A stretch of DNA of 64,000 nucleotides, from positions 7,626,001 to 7,690,000 of the forward strand of contig NW_027465908.1 of the NCBI RefSeq assembly GCF_049634645.1, in the 5' to 3' direction. Below the pieces are notes generated by a model. The model did not search any database, had not been told where the DNA came from, and saw only the letters and a program-made list of their open reading frames with translations. Position numbers and translations under genes: made by a program. Positions 10,471 to 21,167 of this stretch are shown here, in pieces. Each line of letters begins with the position of its first letter. The first letter of the stretch is position 1. The DNA is from Pelodiscus sinensis (Eukaryota > Chordata > Testudines > Trionychidae).

Positions 10471-10544
10471 AGGCACCACTGGGAGTTGAACCCAGGATCT
10501 TCTGCTTACAAGGCAGCTGCTTTAGCCAACTAAGCCATGGTGCC
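10471..10544 (-). tRNA. tRNA-Thr(TGT)
   Basis: This is a 74-nt minus-strand tRNA with GGCACCA/TGGTGCC acceptor, anticodon loop CTTGTAA (TGT) and T arm CTGGGTTCAACTCCCAG. One G-A mismatch lies at the outer pair of the anticodon stem. The copy in the sister module at 61911 has lost its acceptor and T-arm 3' side. Confidence 0.85.
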
Positions 10545-10825
10545 CTCCTTCAAAACAACCCTCAAACTGTTCTACTTTATGGTTCCAGAGAACATGTTCC
10601 CATTCCAAAGTGCAGCCGTTCACCGTTCCCCTCTAGCTCCTGCCGTGTCTTGAGGTCTGCACAGCGTAAGACATTAGATTGGCAGCTGGAACCCAAAACC
10701 TTTTTGTCAGTTGTAGCCCCAGGCCCCAAAAGGACAGACCCAAGGCAGCCGCCTGGTCCTAAGGCCTGGCCTGCAGCCAGTGGGAGGAAGAATAATCTCT
10801 CCTTTCAGATGGAATCAAATCAGCA

Positions 10826-10899
10826 GACCAGCTAGCTCAGTTGGTTAGAGCCTGGTGCTAATAATGCTAAGGTCATGGGTTCAAGACCCATGGTCACTC
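10826..10899 (+). pseudogene. tRNA-Ile(AAT) pseudogene
   Basis: The D arm, anticodon loop (AAT) and T arm (ATGGGTTCAAGACCCAT) match Ile(AAT) at 6280. The acceptor 5' side GACCAGC does not pair with the 3' side GGTCACT, and the anticodon stem is imperfect. It is followed within 20 nt by a SINE whose head is also tRNA-derived. Confidence 0.7.
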
Positions 10900-10910
10900 T
10901 AAGATTTTTG

Positions 10911-11098
10911 GGGAGGGATAGCTCAGTGGTTTGAGCATTGACCTGCTAAACCCAGGGTTGTGAGTTCAATCCTTGCAGAGGCCATTTGGGGCAAAAATTC
11001 TTTAGGGGATGGTACTTGGTCCTGCTGAGAAGTCAGGGGACTGGACTTGATGACCTTTCAAGGTTCCTTCCAGTTCTAGGAGATAGGCAATCTCCATC
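10911..11098 (+). mobile_element. Tortoise-type (Cry) tRNA-derived SINE
   Basis: The head has box A (TAGCTCAGTGGTTTGAGC) and box B (GTGAGTTCAATCC). The body includes TGGTCCTGCTGAGAAG, GACTGGACTTGATGACC and CCTTCCAGTTCTAGGA. This order is that of the polymerase III SINE known from hidden-necked turtles (Endoh and Okada). It is the main clue to the host group. The A-rich tail is not obvious. Confidence 0.85.
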
Positions 11099-12449
11099 AT
11101 ATGGGCCTTCGCTGATCCCTAGCCACAGGCTTCGGCTCTGCCAGCTGAGCTTTGGAAGGGGGCCTGGGGCAGGCTGCTTTGCCCAGGTGGCCCTTGGGTG
11201 AGCGTTGGGGCAGGAGAACCCAGCAACACAGGGGGCTCTAATGGGCGCTTCACCTGCAGAAGGACCCTTGAGTGACACCAGGCAGAAACCCAGTGTCTTG
11301 CTGCCCCTTCTCCTGCCTGGGCCTGGCCTCCCTCCCCTTCTCGGCACCACAGAAAGCCCCTTGGCAGAAGCCAGAGGCCTCAGGCCTGTCCCCTCTGAGG
11401 GGCTTGTGCCTCGGCCTCCTCTGCCCTTGGTCCTGGCTCTCCTGGCTGCCCCTGAGCGCTGCTGGGCAAAGGAGGCAGCAAGGCAGGAGAGGGGGGAGGA
11501 GCAAGTCCCGCTGAGGCCGACAGCTCGGGCTCAAGCCTCCAGCCTCAGCACAAAACCTTCAGCCGGGCCCATGTGACTCCCTCCTGCCCCCGCACACGCT
11601 CACAGGGGGAAACGTGCCCCATGTTCCCTCCCTCTGTCAGTTGGGGGGAACAATCCCCTCCTGCCTGCCCCATGGTGGGGGGAGCTGTGAGGAGTGGTGA
11701 GAGGGTGTCGCTAGCAGCAGTGAGTACTGGGAGTTGTCCTGTCACCTGGGCTACATGTAGGGCTGCCAGATGGTGACATGACACCACAATTGACATTATT
11801 ATTATTTAGAAACTAAGGGACATTTCTATTTCTATTTTCTCAGTTTGTTTCCTGATCAGAAAGCTCTAATACTGGATTGTCTGGTTCAAAACCGGACACC
11901 TGGCAACCCAGCTCCATGTCAGCAGGGAAACACAGTCCAACACCTCCCCCCATATGCTGGCCCAGCCTTGTGCCTGCTGGTGGGGCTGCCTCCCCCCACA
12001 TCAGTGGGGCCTCCTGCCCGTGTTGGTGCAGCAACTGCCAGTCTGCCCGCACCCAGGCCTGGCAGCCATGTCGTCTGGGGGCAAGAGCAGGGAGAACGGC
12101 GCCTTCCTAGTCCAGCCTCCTCCCCATCCCATCGCTGAGGGAACTTTCCCCCAATGCCAGCCCCATGCTCAAGGGCTTTGGAAAAGGGCCAGGCCAAAGT
12201 AGCTCCCCCCTTGCTCCTACTGAGCCTCTGCCAGAGCTGCCCCCCCTCAGGCTCTGCCTTGTCACCAGACAGACCCTGCTCTGCTCCAGCCCCCTCGCCC
12301 AGTCTGAGTCACTGCTGGAGCTGGTGGGACTAGACAGCTGCTGTGCTATGGGATGTGACACTTCTCAGGAAACCATCTCTCAGTTCCCATGGGGGAAAAT
12401 CAAGCCCCAATCAAACTTCCCAATCAACCTTCAGAAGGTCCCAATTCTA

Positions 12450-12516
12450 TACCCCAGCTGTGACTTGAACCTACAACCTCCAGAAGCCAGTGCCTTGTCC
12501 ATTAGGTCACTAGGGC
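12450..12516 (-). pseudogene. tRNA-Arg(CCT)-like pseudogene, anticodon-arm deletion
   Basis: The minus strand shows acceptor GCCCTAG, D arm ACCTAATGGACAAGG and T arm GTAGGTTCAAGTCACAG of the Arg(CCT) type. About six bases are missing from the anticodon arm relative to the sister copy at 62689. The total is 67 nt, so it cannot form a normal anticodon loop. Confidence 0.65.
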
Positions 12517-13569
12517 CAGACAAGAAGCAAGGAGAAGGGACAGAAATTCTCTGTCCCAAAGGCTCACCCCTCACATTGGCTGGGCAGACACGTCCCTCCT
12601 CTCTACCCCAGCAGACACGTCTGCAGCCCCTGGCAGGGAGGCGGCTGGGCAGGTCGCTGCAGAGCTGAGCCCGGGCTGGCAGCAGTGCAGGCTGGTCGGC
12701 CACAGCCCTGGGAGAGCAGCTGGGGGACTCGGCTGGGGGTTGACGGGCCCGTGTGCTCTGCTGCTCACTGACGAGCTGGCTGCCCAAGTGCCCACACAGA
12801 CGCTTCTTCAATCCCCACCCCCCTCAGCCGCCCACCCCCAGCCTCTTCCAGCACAGCCTGTCCCCCCCCCCCCCACAGGGCTTCCACAGGGGCCTCTGTC
12901 CCAGTGGGAATGGGGAGCCCCTGCCCCTGGCACCCACCCACCCTGCTGCTGCTCCCCCCAGAGCAGAGGATTCACCCGACACAAGTAAGTGCCTCTGTCC
13001 CCCCTGGCCCCGGCTGCTGGGTCCCCTCCTGTTTAGCTGCCTGGCCCCAGGTAAGGTCACATGAGACTGCTCATATCACCCCTCAGCACGGAGCCCTGGG
13101 CAGCCGCCCTGCTCGCTCAGGTCTCAGGCTGGCAGGGCCTGCAGGGATACTGGGTTTGAATGACAAGGTGTTGGAGCAGCTATTAAAAGGCTTCTTCCTT
13201 GGCAGGGGCTTTGTGCTTTTGGATTGGCTATTTCTTGGATGCAGCTGGGCTTTAGCAAATCAGAACGATGCGAGTCGTGAGTAACCCAGCGCCTCTGGAA
13301 ATGGGAGTGGAGTAAAAAGTACAATATTGTCTAAAAAAAATAAAATAACTTGAATAAAAATCAAAGTGTGACTAAAATAAATGACTTGAGAAAAGTACAA
13401 ATACCCAAAACAGGTCTTGAGTAGTGTGATCAAGTATTTCTACTTTAGTACTTTCCACCTCTGCCCGGCAGGCAGGGGTTCTTGGCCCCTTGCTGGTCTG
13501 TGGTCTGGCAGCTTGTTACCACTGACTTAGAGGAGCCCCAGGAACTGCAGTTTTAGGAAGAAACAGCAG
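12517..13569. other. GC-rich spacer plus AT-rich hAT-like patch
   Basis: From 12517 to about 13180 the GC-rich module D spacer is shared with 62762-63200 and includes C homopolymers near 12866. At about 13310-13460 a run of ACTTGAATAAAAA, AAATGACTTGAGAAAAGTAC and AAGTATTTCTACTTTAGTAC suggests a hAT-type non-autonomous element. I see no tRNA or coding region. Confidence 0.45.
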
Positions 13570-13880
13570 GGCTGTGTTTATTCTGTCACCCTTTTCCGGA
13601 AAAGGGATGCAGATTGGCCAAGTCAGAATTGCAAATGCAGCGGGGATTTAAATTTTCCTGATTTTAAGAGGAATAAGGGATCTTCTGGAAAAGGCGTTAT
13701 TTTCCGAAAGATCCCATCTAGACTGGCGCTTTTTTCCGGCAAAGCTCCGAGCCGGAAAAAAGCAGCAGCCATGTTCATGCAAATGCAGCGGGGAAAATTT
13801 AAATCCCAGCTGCATTTGCAATTCTGACTTGGCTTATCTGCATCCCTTTTCCGGAAAAGGGTGCCAGTGTAGATGTAGCC
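13570..13880. mobile_element. MITE, TTTCCGGAAA-core, palindromic
   Basis: The two halves are near mirror images: CCCTTTTCCGGAAAAGGG at one end and CCCTTTTCCGGAAAAGGG at the other, with GCAAATGCAGCGGGG repeated in both orientations. The outer ends are GGCTGTGTTTATTCTG and CCAGTGTAGATGTAGCC. The whole element can fold on itself. No frame is seen. Confidence 0.75.
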
Positions 13881-14446
13881 CAGGAGATTTTGATTGGCTG
13901 CCAGGTGCTCCGCATGCTAATCAGGAGGCGTGTTTCTGTAAACAGGGAAATGGAGCATAGTCTAACATTCAAGTTTCTAAACCTGGTGGAGCGTGTTTGA
14001 ATGGGACAAGCACTTTGCTGAGATTATTTCTGTTCTTTAGTTTTCTAAGTGTTGTGTGAAAACATTCCTCATGAGGAGAAAGTGAATGCACACAAGTGTG
14101 GGTGTGGAGGGCAGCAGGTGTTAATAAGACTGTACTTTCAGGGATCATTTCTATAGTTGGTAACTAGAGAAATGCAGTTGAAAGTGTTTGGTCTTGCTAG
14201 CCATGAGGATGAGTGATAGTGTTTTCTTCTGAGCATGAAACAAGCAGACAGTGTTGCTTTAATGTAATTGCTGTCTGCTGTTGATGATTGTTCTTTCTTT
14301 CCTGTTGGGAAGCTGGAGGAAGAGAGCGCAGGCTGAGTGGTTAGCTCTTGTCAAAAAGTTCAAAATTAGTTTTGCAGTAGAGATGAATGGGGATTTCACT
14401 TTATTGTTTTGTCTTGGTTTTTGTTTAATTCCTGGATTTACTTGTA

Positions 14447-14848
14447 GGTTACATCTATACTGATATGACTTTGTGCAAATACTTTTAACGCAAGAATTTT
14501 TGCATTTAAAGCATTTGTACAGGAGAGCATCTACACTGACATGTGCTTTTGCGCAAAATCATTTGTGCCAATGTAGATGCTCTCTTGTTTAATAAAGCTC
14601 CGATGGTTCGATGGCCATTTTAGCCATTGGACTTTGTTGCGCAAGAAATTAACGTTGCTGTCTACACTGGCCCTCTTGCGCAAGAATACTTGACAAGAGG
14701 GCTTATCCGTGAGTGGGTGCGTCAGAGTATTTATGAAAGAACCACTGATTTTCTACGTTACAAACTCAGTGTTCTTGCGCAAATACTCGTGGCCAGTGTA
14801 GACAGGCGGCAAGATCTTTCGCAAAATCTTGCCAATGTAGACATAGCC
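14447..14848. mobile_element. MITE, CTTGCGCAAG-core family
   Basis: The ends GGTTACATCTATACTGATAT and GCCAATGTAGACATAGCC are inverted repeats. The interior repeats CTTGCGCAAG and GTGCAAATAC words. It matches the element starting at 63702, which the window edge truncates. The 566 bp before it (13881-14446) are AT-rich spacer shared with 63240-63701. Confidence 0.75.
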
Positions 14849-15677
14849 GAACTGCTCTGGTCCTGATCCTGATGTTTTCATGCTTTTCTCTCACCTGCTG
14901 CTGGGTCTTTTTCCATTTGCTTCTCACACTGGATTTAGCCAGCCCCTTGGATCTGCCTCATGCCTTGTCTCCCATCTGTTCCCTAGTGGCCCTGCGGGAG
15001 CCAGAGACTAGCCGCAGCCCAGTGTTAATTATCCCTTGGGTTAGTGTCTTTCTCCCATAACGTGTAGCTAAGATATTTGTTAGTAACTGGCAGGCGCCGC
15101 GGGGGCTCACCCCCGAACAGAGACACACGACCTCAATATTGGTGCACAAGACAAAATTCACCTGCTCCTGGAACAGGAACACTGACGAGCAGTGAGGCCC
15201 CTCCCTGGCAGCACCGAGCAGTGAGAGCTGAGTGAAGGGGGAGGCAGGACCAGGGGGAGAAGGCTCCATGACTGTGTCAGAGGGAGGCTCTGCCCTGGCC
15301 AGTGGGGAATCGTTGCCTCTCCGAGGGGCCCAGGCCTGGTGGGTCATTTCCCCAGGTTACTGAGTGGGGGCTGGAGCCAGTTCTGTGTTGTCTCCTCCAA
15401 CAACCAAACAGAACCAATGGATCTTGTGCTGACTGGCCTGTGCGCTGGGCTAGTGCTGTGTGTGCCACAGAGCTTCCTGCAGGGCTGCCCACGTGGGAGA
15501 GGGGAGGGGCAGTTTGAGTCACCCAGATCTGCCCCTTCTGGAAATGAAAATGGCAAGTGCTGTCTTAGCAGTGCCAGGGAGGTGGGAAGGAGCCTGATGT
15601 AACCTCTTGGGTCACAGCTGCTGTCACATAGGTGAGAAAAGAGACTAGACAGCTGTCACATGAAACTGCAGGCTGGT

Positions 15678-15749
15678 TTCCCTGACTGGGAATTGAACCC
15701 AGGCCACAGCAGTGAGAGTGCTGGATCCTAACCACTAGACCATCAGGGA
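15678..15749 (-). tRNA. tRNA-Glu(CTC)
   Basis: This is a 72-nt minus-strand tRNA. Acceptor TCCCTGA/TCAGGGA pairs perfectly, anticodon stem CAGCA/TGCTG encloses loop CTCTCAC (CTC), and the T arm is CTGGGTTCAATTCCCAG. The CpG-rich stems of the vertebrate consensus are replaced by CA/TG pairs that still match. An AAAA run near 15636 on the plus strand can act as terminator. Confidence 0.93.
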
Positions 15750-15789
15750 CACAAGAAACATACCTCTTTGCTCTCCTACACTAGCCTTT

Positions 15790-16190
15790 CACAGGCCATT
15801 TTCTGTCCACTTCAGGATGGGGCGGGGGGTCCATTCTCCATTGCCCAGAGGCGACAAGAACAGAAACCAAACAGAACATCAAAGCAGCCAGACTGAGTCA
15901 TGTGAGTTGTCCAACTAGCCCAGGATCCTGTCTCACGACAGCAGCCGATTTCATTGTCCCGAGGGAATCCTCAGGACAGACAGTTATTAAGTGATCCCTC
16001 CTGTCGCCCATTCCCAGCTTCTAGAATACACCAGCTAGGGACACCTGCCCTGTCCATCCAGGTTAAATGCCAGTGATTGACCTTTCCTGCATTAAATTAT
16101 CCAGTTCTGTTTTGGACCTTCTTGTAGATTTCACCTTCACAACATCCTCTGGCAAGGAGTTCCACTGGGCGCAAAAATGTTTCCTTTTGG
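15790..16190. mobile_element. CR1-like LINE 3' segment
   Basis: The text includes TAGCCCAGGATCCTGTCTCA, AAATTATCCAGTTCTG and CCTCTGGCAAGGAGTTCCAC. This matches the untranslated tail region I associate with sauropsid CR1-type elements. The same segment sits at 41880-42330, with a longer tail there. The class is inferred from remembered repeat text. Confidence 0.45.
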
Positions 16191-16553
16191 TTTATTTTTA
16201 ACTTGGTTTCTGGGCTCCCTGAGGCCCTTTCACACACAAGGGCTTTCTCTGCAGCGCGCTGGGGGGAGAAACCCCTGAGCCAGTGACACGGACTGACCTG
16301 GGCGCAGGCCAACAAGGGGGGTTTCAGTGAAGCTACATGTAAATGGATCCATCTAGTAACCCCTGCCAGCCACACGCACAAGGGAGGGGACTTTAGCCAA
16401 GAAAGCAAGGACTCTGAGGGAGGGTTGGAAGCGAAGGGGATTAATCAGATTGACGGGAGTTTCCAATGCTGGGCTGTGGCTAAGATGGATGAGGGGATGT
16501 CACAGGGCACTAGCACAGCAAGGGGACCAGAGAGGCCCTGCTGCACCGAGACA

Positions 16554-16626
16554 TGGCAAAGCCTGGGATTGAACCAGGGACCTTTAAATATTTCAGCTTA
16601 GGCTCCCCACACTGAGCTCCCCATAA
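16554..16626 (-). pseudogene. tRNA-Phe(GAA) pseudogene
   Basis: The T arm CCTGGTTCAATCCCAGG and a GAA anticodon position are kept. The acceptor 5' side and box A are degraded, so acceptor strands do not pair. It belongs to the inverted repeat pair 16554-17277 / 23125-23846. The mate copy at 23774 has the same damage, so decay preceded that duplication. Confidence 0.7.
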
Positions 16627-17277
16627 ACCCCTCCAGCTGGTTATTAACTGTCCGGGACGTCTGGCAGCCGTGTCACTAACATGATGCCGTCGTGCCCGGC
16701 CCAGGAAGGCGCGACTGGTGTTTCCTGCCACCTGCAGTTTGACTGGCTCCTTCCCCCCATTCCTGCCTTAGCTCCCGGGCTGACCTGGCAGATGAAGTGG
16801 TCGGGGGCCCAGCAGCCTGGGCAGGGAGTCGGGTGGCCAGACCCTGCTGGCAAGAGTCTTGGTGCTACTTGTTTCCCTGCCCCCTCTGGTGCCCTCACTC
16901 CTCACCCGCAGCCCCTGCTGCCTGCCTGGGTCCCTGTGCTGTGTCAGACGCTCAATGAACCCTCCTGTTTCACACGGGCTGGGAGTGGCTCTGGGCGAGG
17001 GCACAGGGCTGTGTCATTCCCTGTGGGAGCGGGAGGCCCCCGGAGCCCAGAGCGAGTGGACTCCCCAAGGGGCGCACGGTGAGAGACAGGGGGCTGGGGG
17101 CTCAGGGAGGGGCGGTCCCAGGAGGCAGAGGGCACCTGTGACTCTCGGCTGGCAGCTGACACTCTGATCCTTGCTTCCCTCCCGCTGCTTCACCTCCCAG
17201 GGCTTCTTTCTCCTTCCCTGTCCATAGCAGGCAGCTACACAAAGGCAAGTCACCAAACCAGACACCCCTGTGGCCAG
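16554..17277. repeat. Inverted duplicate module F, arm 1
   Basis: About 720 bp recur in reverse complement at 23125-23846 with few differences, from the Phe pseudogene through GC-rich spacer to GGTGACTTGCCTTTGTGTAG. The arms lie 5.9 kb apart. Arm 2 is fused directly to an Ile(AAT) gene at 23056. Arm 1 lacks that gene. Confidence 0.85.
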
Positions 17278-17592
17278 CATGGCCTCTCAGGGTGCCCCCG
17301 CCTGCCCCGTGCTGAGAGCCAGGCCCAAGGAGGAAAGAGGTGGGTGGGCCCTCTTGACACCAGGGTCTCACCACCCATCTTCTTCCCGCCGTCAGCAGCC
17401 ACAGCCCCTGTCAGCCACTGGGTCAGCCCAGGAAGGGGGGCCGGACATGGTCAAGTAGCAAGTCAGGCTGTGAGGGGCAGGCAAAGCTCATCTTGCCCTG
17501 CAGGGCCACCAGCCACAGCAGCTCTTGTGCACAGCTGTGGAGTAAAGCATCCCTGAGGGAGAAGTGGGGATGTCAGAGCAGCCCCTGTAGCC

Positions 17593-17666
17593 GCTGAAGT
17601 AGCTTAGTGGGGGGTGCATTAATGTGAAGCGTTAAGGGCCCCCTGGTTCAATCCCAGTCCTTGGTG
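17593..17666 (+). pseudogene. tRNA-Phe(GAA)-like, divergent
   Basis: The acceptor GCTGAAG can pair with CCTTGGT mostly through G-T pairs, and the anticodon stem TTAAT/GTTAA encloses a loop with GAA. The T arm is CCTGGTTCAATCCCAGT. The D arm GCTTAGTGGGGGGTGC is abnormal. It could be a weak Phe gene, but I think it is a pseudogene. Confidence 0.55.
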
Positions 17667-18386
17667 GAAATCTTTGCTCTTGTGGCTGAGCCCTTGTGTG
17701 GGTGTGTCTACACTGGGGTCTTATTTCTAGCAAAGCAGACACTCCAGAGTTGCACATGAAGCAGGGATTTAAATAGTGCACACTTCATTTGCATACGCTC
17801 ACCCATGCAGTGTTTTGAAAGTGAAAGGGCGTCTGGGGCTGCTGCATTAGTTCAAACCAAACCCCTCATTTGCATATTGCTTGCACAAGAACCCGTCAGT
17901 GTAAACATGGCCCCTCTGCTTTCTGGCTAAGCTAAAAAAATGTTGTGTGAAGCAGGGAGATTCTAGAACCTTCCTCATCAAGTGAGTCTGAATCCTGCAC
18001 CATGACCTCAGTGGGACCCGCTGGGGAGATGTTGGTTTGCTGCAAATCCTTAGTAACGCCACTATTTGGCTTTCTTGGCTGTGTCTATGCTGCGCATTGC
18101 TGAGCAATAAGATATGCAAATGAAATGTGGGGATGAATATTTCCACACCTCATTTGCATGTGTAATGAGCCATCATTTTTGCAGCACAGGATTTGTGCAA
18201 GAAGGAGCTGTCTACACTGCTACTTCTTGCACAAAAAAAATCCTCTTGTGCAGAGCCGTTCTGCTGCTTATTGTCAGGAACCCTCGTGCCACTTGGGAGG
18301 AAAATCCAGTTCTGACCAGTCTCTGAGTGGCCAGTGCCTGAGGGGATCCAACATGGATCCCTAGGTCACGGGTCACATAACCCAAT
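17667..18386. other. MITE-derived spacer with GTGTCTACACTG blocks
   Basis: Two partial elements are visible: about 17700-17905 (GGTGTGTCTACACTGGGG to CAGTGTAAACATGGCC) and about 18080-18240 (GGCTGTGTCTATGCTGCG, ATTTGCAT repeats and CTTGTGCAAG words). No tRNA or coding gene is seen. Confidence 0.5.
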
Positions 18387-18827
18387 GGCTACATCTACAC
18401 TGCAGCCTTCTTGTCCAAGAACTGTTTTGCGCAAGCATTCTTGTGCAAAAGGTCTTCCACAAGAGCAGGTCCACACTGCCAAGTACTTTGCCCAAGAGAT
18501 GTGCTTTTGTGCAAGAGCGTCCATGGCAGTGTGGTTGCTCTCTTGCACAAGAAAACTCTGATGGGCATTTTAGCCATACGGGTTTCTTGCACAGGAAATT
18601 CATGTTGCCTGTCTACACTGCCCTCTTGTGGAAGAGCTCTTGTGCAGGAGGGATTATTCCTCGATTATTCCTCATGGGTAGAGGAATAACTCTTCTGGAA
18701 GAAGCCCTGTTTTCCAACGCTGTAATGCAAATTTACTTGTGCAAGAATGCTCGTGCAGTGTAGATGCTCTGCACATTTTTGTGCAAGAACAGTTCTTGCA
18801 CAGAAAGCCTGCAGTGTAGATGTCGCC
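18387..18827. mobile_element. MITE, CTTGTGCAAG-core family
   Basis: It has inverted ends GGCTACATCTACACTGCAGC and GCCTGCAGTGTAGATGTCGCC, and many CTTGTGCAAGA words between. It is 441 bp long and non-coding. Apparent frames of 60-110 aa on both strands here are repeats of the same palindromes. Confidence 0.75.
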
Positions 18828-18909
18828 TTAGGGTTTGCATGCATTTAAACAGTTCACATATAATGGAAATCCAAGAAGGTGAATGTCTGCATTAAATCAA
18901 CACTCTCTC

Positions 18910-18981
18910 AGGGGGCACTTGGATTTGAACCAAGGACCACTTGATCTGCAGTCAAATACTCTGCCACTGAGCTACACCCCC
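18910..18981 (-). tRNA. tRNA-Cys(GCA)
   Basis: This is a 72-nt minus-strand tRNA. Acceptor GGGGGTG/TGCCCCC, D arm GCTCAGTGGCAGAGT, anticodon stem TTTGA/TCAAG around CTGCAGA (GCA), and T arm CTTGGTTCAAATCCAAG all pair. The T loop TTCAAAT is normal for Cys tRNA. It looks functional. Confidence 0.93.
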
Positions 18982-19146
18982 TGTGAGAGTTGGGTTTGCA
19001 GCCAGTATTGAGAAGTGGGTAGTGAACAAGAGACTTTTGTGTGTCACACATCTCAGGTGGGACGGACCCTCACTGACACTAGATTGTGACTGGTCCTAAC
19101 AAGGAGTTTGTCCAGAAAGCATCAGAACTGGGGCAGAACAGAGATT

Positions 19147-19535
19147 CTGTCCACACGGAAAAGTTATTTTGAAACAATGGCCGTTATTCCAAAATAACAA
19201 GGCACGAGTCTAGACAGCAATTCCGTTAGTTTGAAATAACTCTGAAATAACGGACGGCTAATTCCAACTTCTGTAGACCTCACTGTACACAGAAAAATGC
19301 CTATTCTGAAACAGCTATTTCAAAATGAGGCGTGTGTAGATGCTGCACTTCTGCTATTTCAAAATATCCCCCCTCCTCCCCCAGGGCCTGGGGCTCTAAA
19401 TCAAGGTAGCACGTCTACATTAGGGAAGCCTCCTTGGACCCATTTTGAGGTTTCCCTGCAGTGTAGACGTGCTATCTTGTAATAACTATTCCTGAAGAGC
19501 TTATTCCCAAATAAATGTGCCGTGTAGACGTAGCC
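19147..19535. mobile_element. MITE, TTATTCCAAAATAA-core family
   Basis: It runs from GTCCACACGGAAAAG to CCGTGTAGACGTAGCC with repeated GTTATTTCAAAATA-type words on both strands. Partial relatives are at 3245-3632, 27960-28082, 30590-30737 and 52310-52434. No coding capacity. Confidence 0.65.
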
Positions 19536-19636
19536 AGAGAGTCCTGAGAGATGAAGCAGCCGGAGGGAAGCCAGGAGAGCAGAGGCCAGACTGAGAGCTG
19601 AGTGTCCCAGGTGTCTACCCCCAGGCCTTCTGTCTA

Positions 19637-19707
19637 GGTCCCAGGTGTAAGGGGCAGCACTAATGACTCTGAATCCTCCACTCTGAGTTTAAATCTCAGT
19701 GGGACGG
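19637..19707 (+). pseudogene. tRNA-Gln(CTG), degenerate
   Basis: Acceptor GGTCCCA/TGGGACG, anticodon loop CTCTGAA (CTG) and T arm CTGAGTTTAAATCTCAG are recognisable. The D arm is shortened, the anticodon stem is mismatched and the T loop has TTTAAAT. It is probably a pseudogene. Related truncated loci are at 30817 (TTG) and 45938 (5' half). Confidence 0.6.
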
Positions 19708-20464
19708 GCTGGGGCAGTTGCTGGGAGGTCCTCGTGCTCCAGGCTTTTTGGCTTCCTTGCCCTGAGGTTCACTAAGGGGGTTTTGCTTGTCTGAGGCCCA
19801 TTAGAGCGCCACACGCAGGCCAGTGAGGCAGGACGGGGGGTGTCAGTGGGGCCCTGCTCTCAGTCCGTCCCTCACAGGCCCTGTGGGCTGCTGGAGGGCT
19901 GAGCCCGTCGCCCAGGCCTGGCGCGGGGATGGAACATGGGGCACGTTTCCCCCTGTGAGCGTGTGCGGGGGCAGGAGGGAGCCACACGGGCCCGGCTGAG
20001 GGTTTTGTGCTGGGGCTGGAGGCTTGAGCCCGAGCTGTCGGCCTCAGCGGGACTTGCTCCTCCCCCCTCTCCTGCCTTGCTGCCTCCTTTGGCCAGCAGC
20101 GCTCAGGGGCAGCCGGGAGAGCCGGCACCAAGGGCAGAGGAGGCCGAGGCACAAGCCCCTCAGAGGGGACAGGCCTGAGGCCTCTGGCTTGCCCAGGCTC
20201 ACGCCAAGGGGCTTTCTGTGGTGCCGGGCGGGGGAGGGAGGCCAGGCCCAGGCCGGTGGGAGAAGGGGCAGCGCCTGCCAGGGCAGCAAGGGGAGCTGCA
20301 GGGAGCGAGACGCGGCGTTTCTGCCTGGATCACTCAAGGTTCCCTTTGCGGGTGATGCACCGGTGACACCCCTGTACTTCTGCCAGAAGGGGCTCTCCTG
20401 CCCCTCCTGTTTGGGCAGGGCCTCTTGCCCTGGCCAACATAAGCAAAGCAGCCTACCTCAGGCA

Positions 20465-20553
20465 ACTTCCATAGCTCAGCTGGCAGAGCAGAGGCCTGTA
20501 GCAGGTGCTGGGCAAGTGCCCTTAGGTGGCTGATTCAACTCCAGCTGAAAGGA
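20465..20553 (+). tRNA. tRNA-Tyr(GTA) with intron
   Basis: The D arm is GCTCAGCTGGCAGAGC, the anticodon GTA is at 20498-20500, and a short intron (about 16-18 nt, ending near GGGCAAGT) precedes the 3' exon CCTTAGGTGGC. The T arm is GCTGATTCAACTCCAGC. The acceptor ACTTCCA/TGAAAGG has two mismatches, so activity is uncertain. Sister copies are at 42990 and 62229. Confidence 0.75.
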
Positions 20554-20809
20554 GAGATTCTTCTCCCTCCCTTTGGCTGCAGGCCCGGCCTTAGGACCAG
20601 GCGGCTGCCTTGGGTCTGTCCCTTTGGGGCCTGGTGCTACAATTGACAAAAAGGTTTTGGGTACCAGCTGCCAATCAAGTGTCTTAGACTGCGCAGGCCT
20701 TGAGTCATGGCAAGAGCTGGAGGGGAATGGGGAACGGCTGCACTTTGGAATGGGAAGGGGGTGACTGGAACCATAAAGTAGAACAGTTTTAAGGTTTGCT
20801 CCCAAGGAG

Positions 20810-20883
20810 GGCACCATGGCTTAGTTGGCTAAAGTGCTTCTCTAGTAAGCAGGGGATCCTGGGTTCAACTCCCAGTGGTGCCT
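20810..20883 (+). tRNA. tRNA-Thr(AGT)
   Basis: This is a 74-nt tRNA with acceptor GGCACCA/TGGTGCC, D arm GCTTAGTTGGCTAAAGT, anticodon loop CTAGTAA (AGT), T arm CTGGGTTCAACTCCCAG and discriminator T. One C-C mismatch lies in the anticodon stem. TTTT follows within 35 nt (GGGTCTTTTCTT). It is likely functional or recently so. Confidence 0.87.
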
Positions 20884-21167
20884 TGTTGCCAGGTCAATGG
20901 GTCTTTTCTTCCCACCATTCTTCAACATGTATCTGGAGTTGGTTTTACCTTCAGTTGAGCTTGGTGGTGCCCTCACAGTGGGAGTAGATTAGTAGCAAAG
21001 AGCAGGAGGTTCTCTAGGGGTTTGATTTAGTGAGGCTTAGCTAGACTTGTTAAATCAAGCTCTGGAAGATGGATTGCAGCAGCCATCTCCACCTGAGTGA
21101 AGAGATGGCCTAATGGTGCAATTAGTTATGTGCCCACACTAACAGCCCCACTGCTGGTAACTCTCCT

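Larger units (their letters stand above)
9362..14850. repeat. Duplicated module D, copy 1
   Basis: The order LTR fragment, Ser(TGA), spacer, Thr(TGT), spacer, Arg-like tRNA, GC-rich spacer and MITE recurs from 60803 to the right edge of the window. Copy 1 carries an Ile pseudogene plus SINE (10826-11095) where copy 2 has a Tyr tRNA (62229). Also only in copy 1 are 11100-12100 and 13180-13970. Gene-free parts 11100-12449 and 12517-13569 hold GC-rich spacer only. Part of it recurs inverted at 19800-21130. Confidence 0.8.
15190..16210. repeat. Duplicated module E, copy 1 (Glu tRNA unit)
   Basis: This block recurs in the same orientation at 41290-42215 and inverted at 25500-26250. Each copy contains one Glu-type tRNA locus, but only this copy and an unrelated Glu(TTC) at 57765 look intact. 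The flanks carry a retrotransposon-like segment (15790-16190). Confidence 0.85.
19800..21130. repeat. Inverted partial copy of module D
   Basis: Reverse complement of about 10236-11700. For example 19936-19980 matches 11580-11620 and 21000-21120 matches 10236-10340. In this copy a Tyr and a Thr tRNA lie between these ends, whereas copy 1 has a Thr, an Ile pseudogene and the SINE. The spacer 19708-20464 holds no other gene. Confidence 0.8.

Noticed and set aside
14320..14380. TGAGTGGTTAGCTCTTG resembles a Ser or Leu D arm
   Set aside because: There is no matching T arm or acceptor within 100 nt, and the copy at 63590 has none either.
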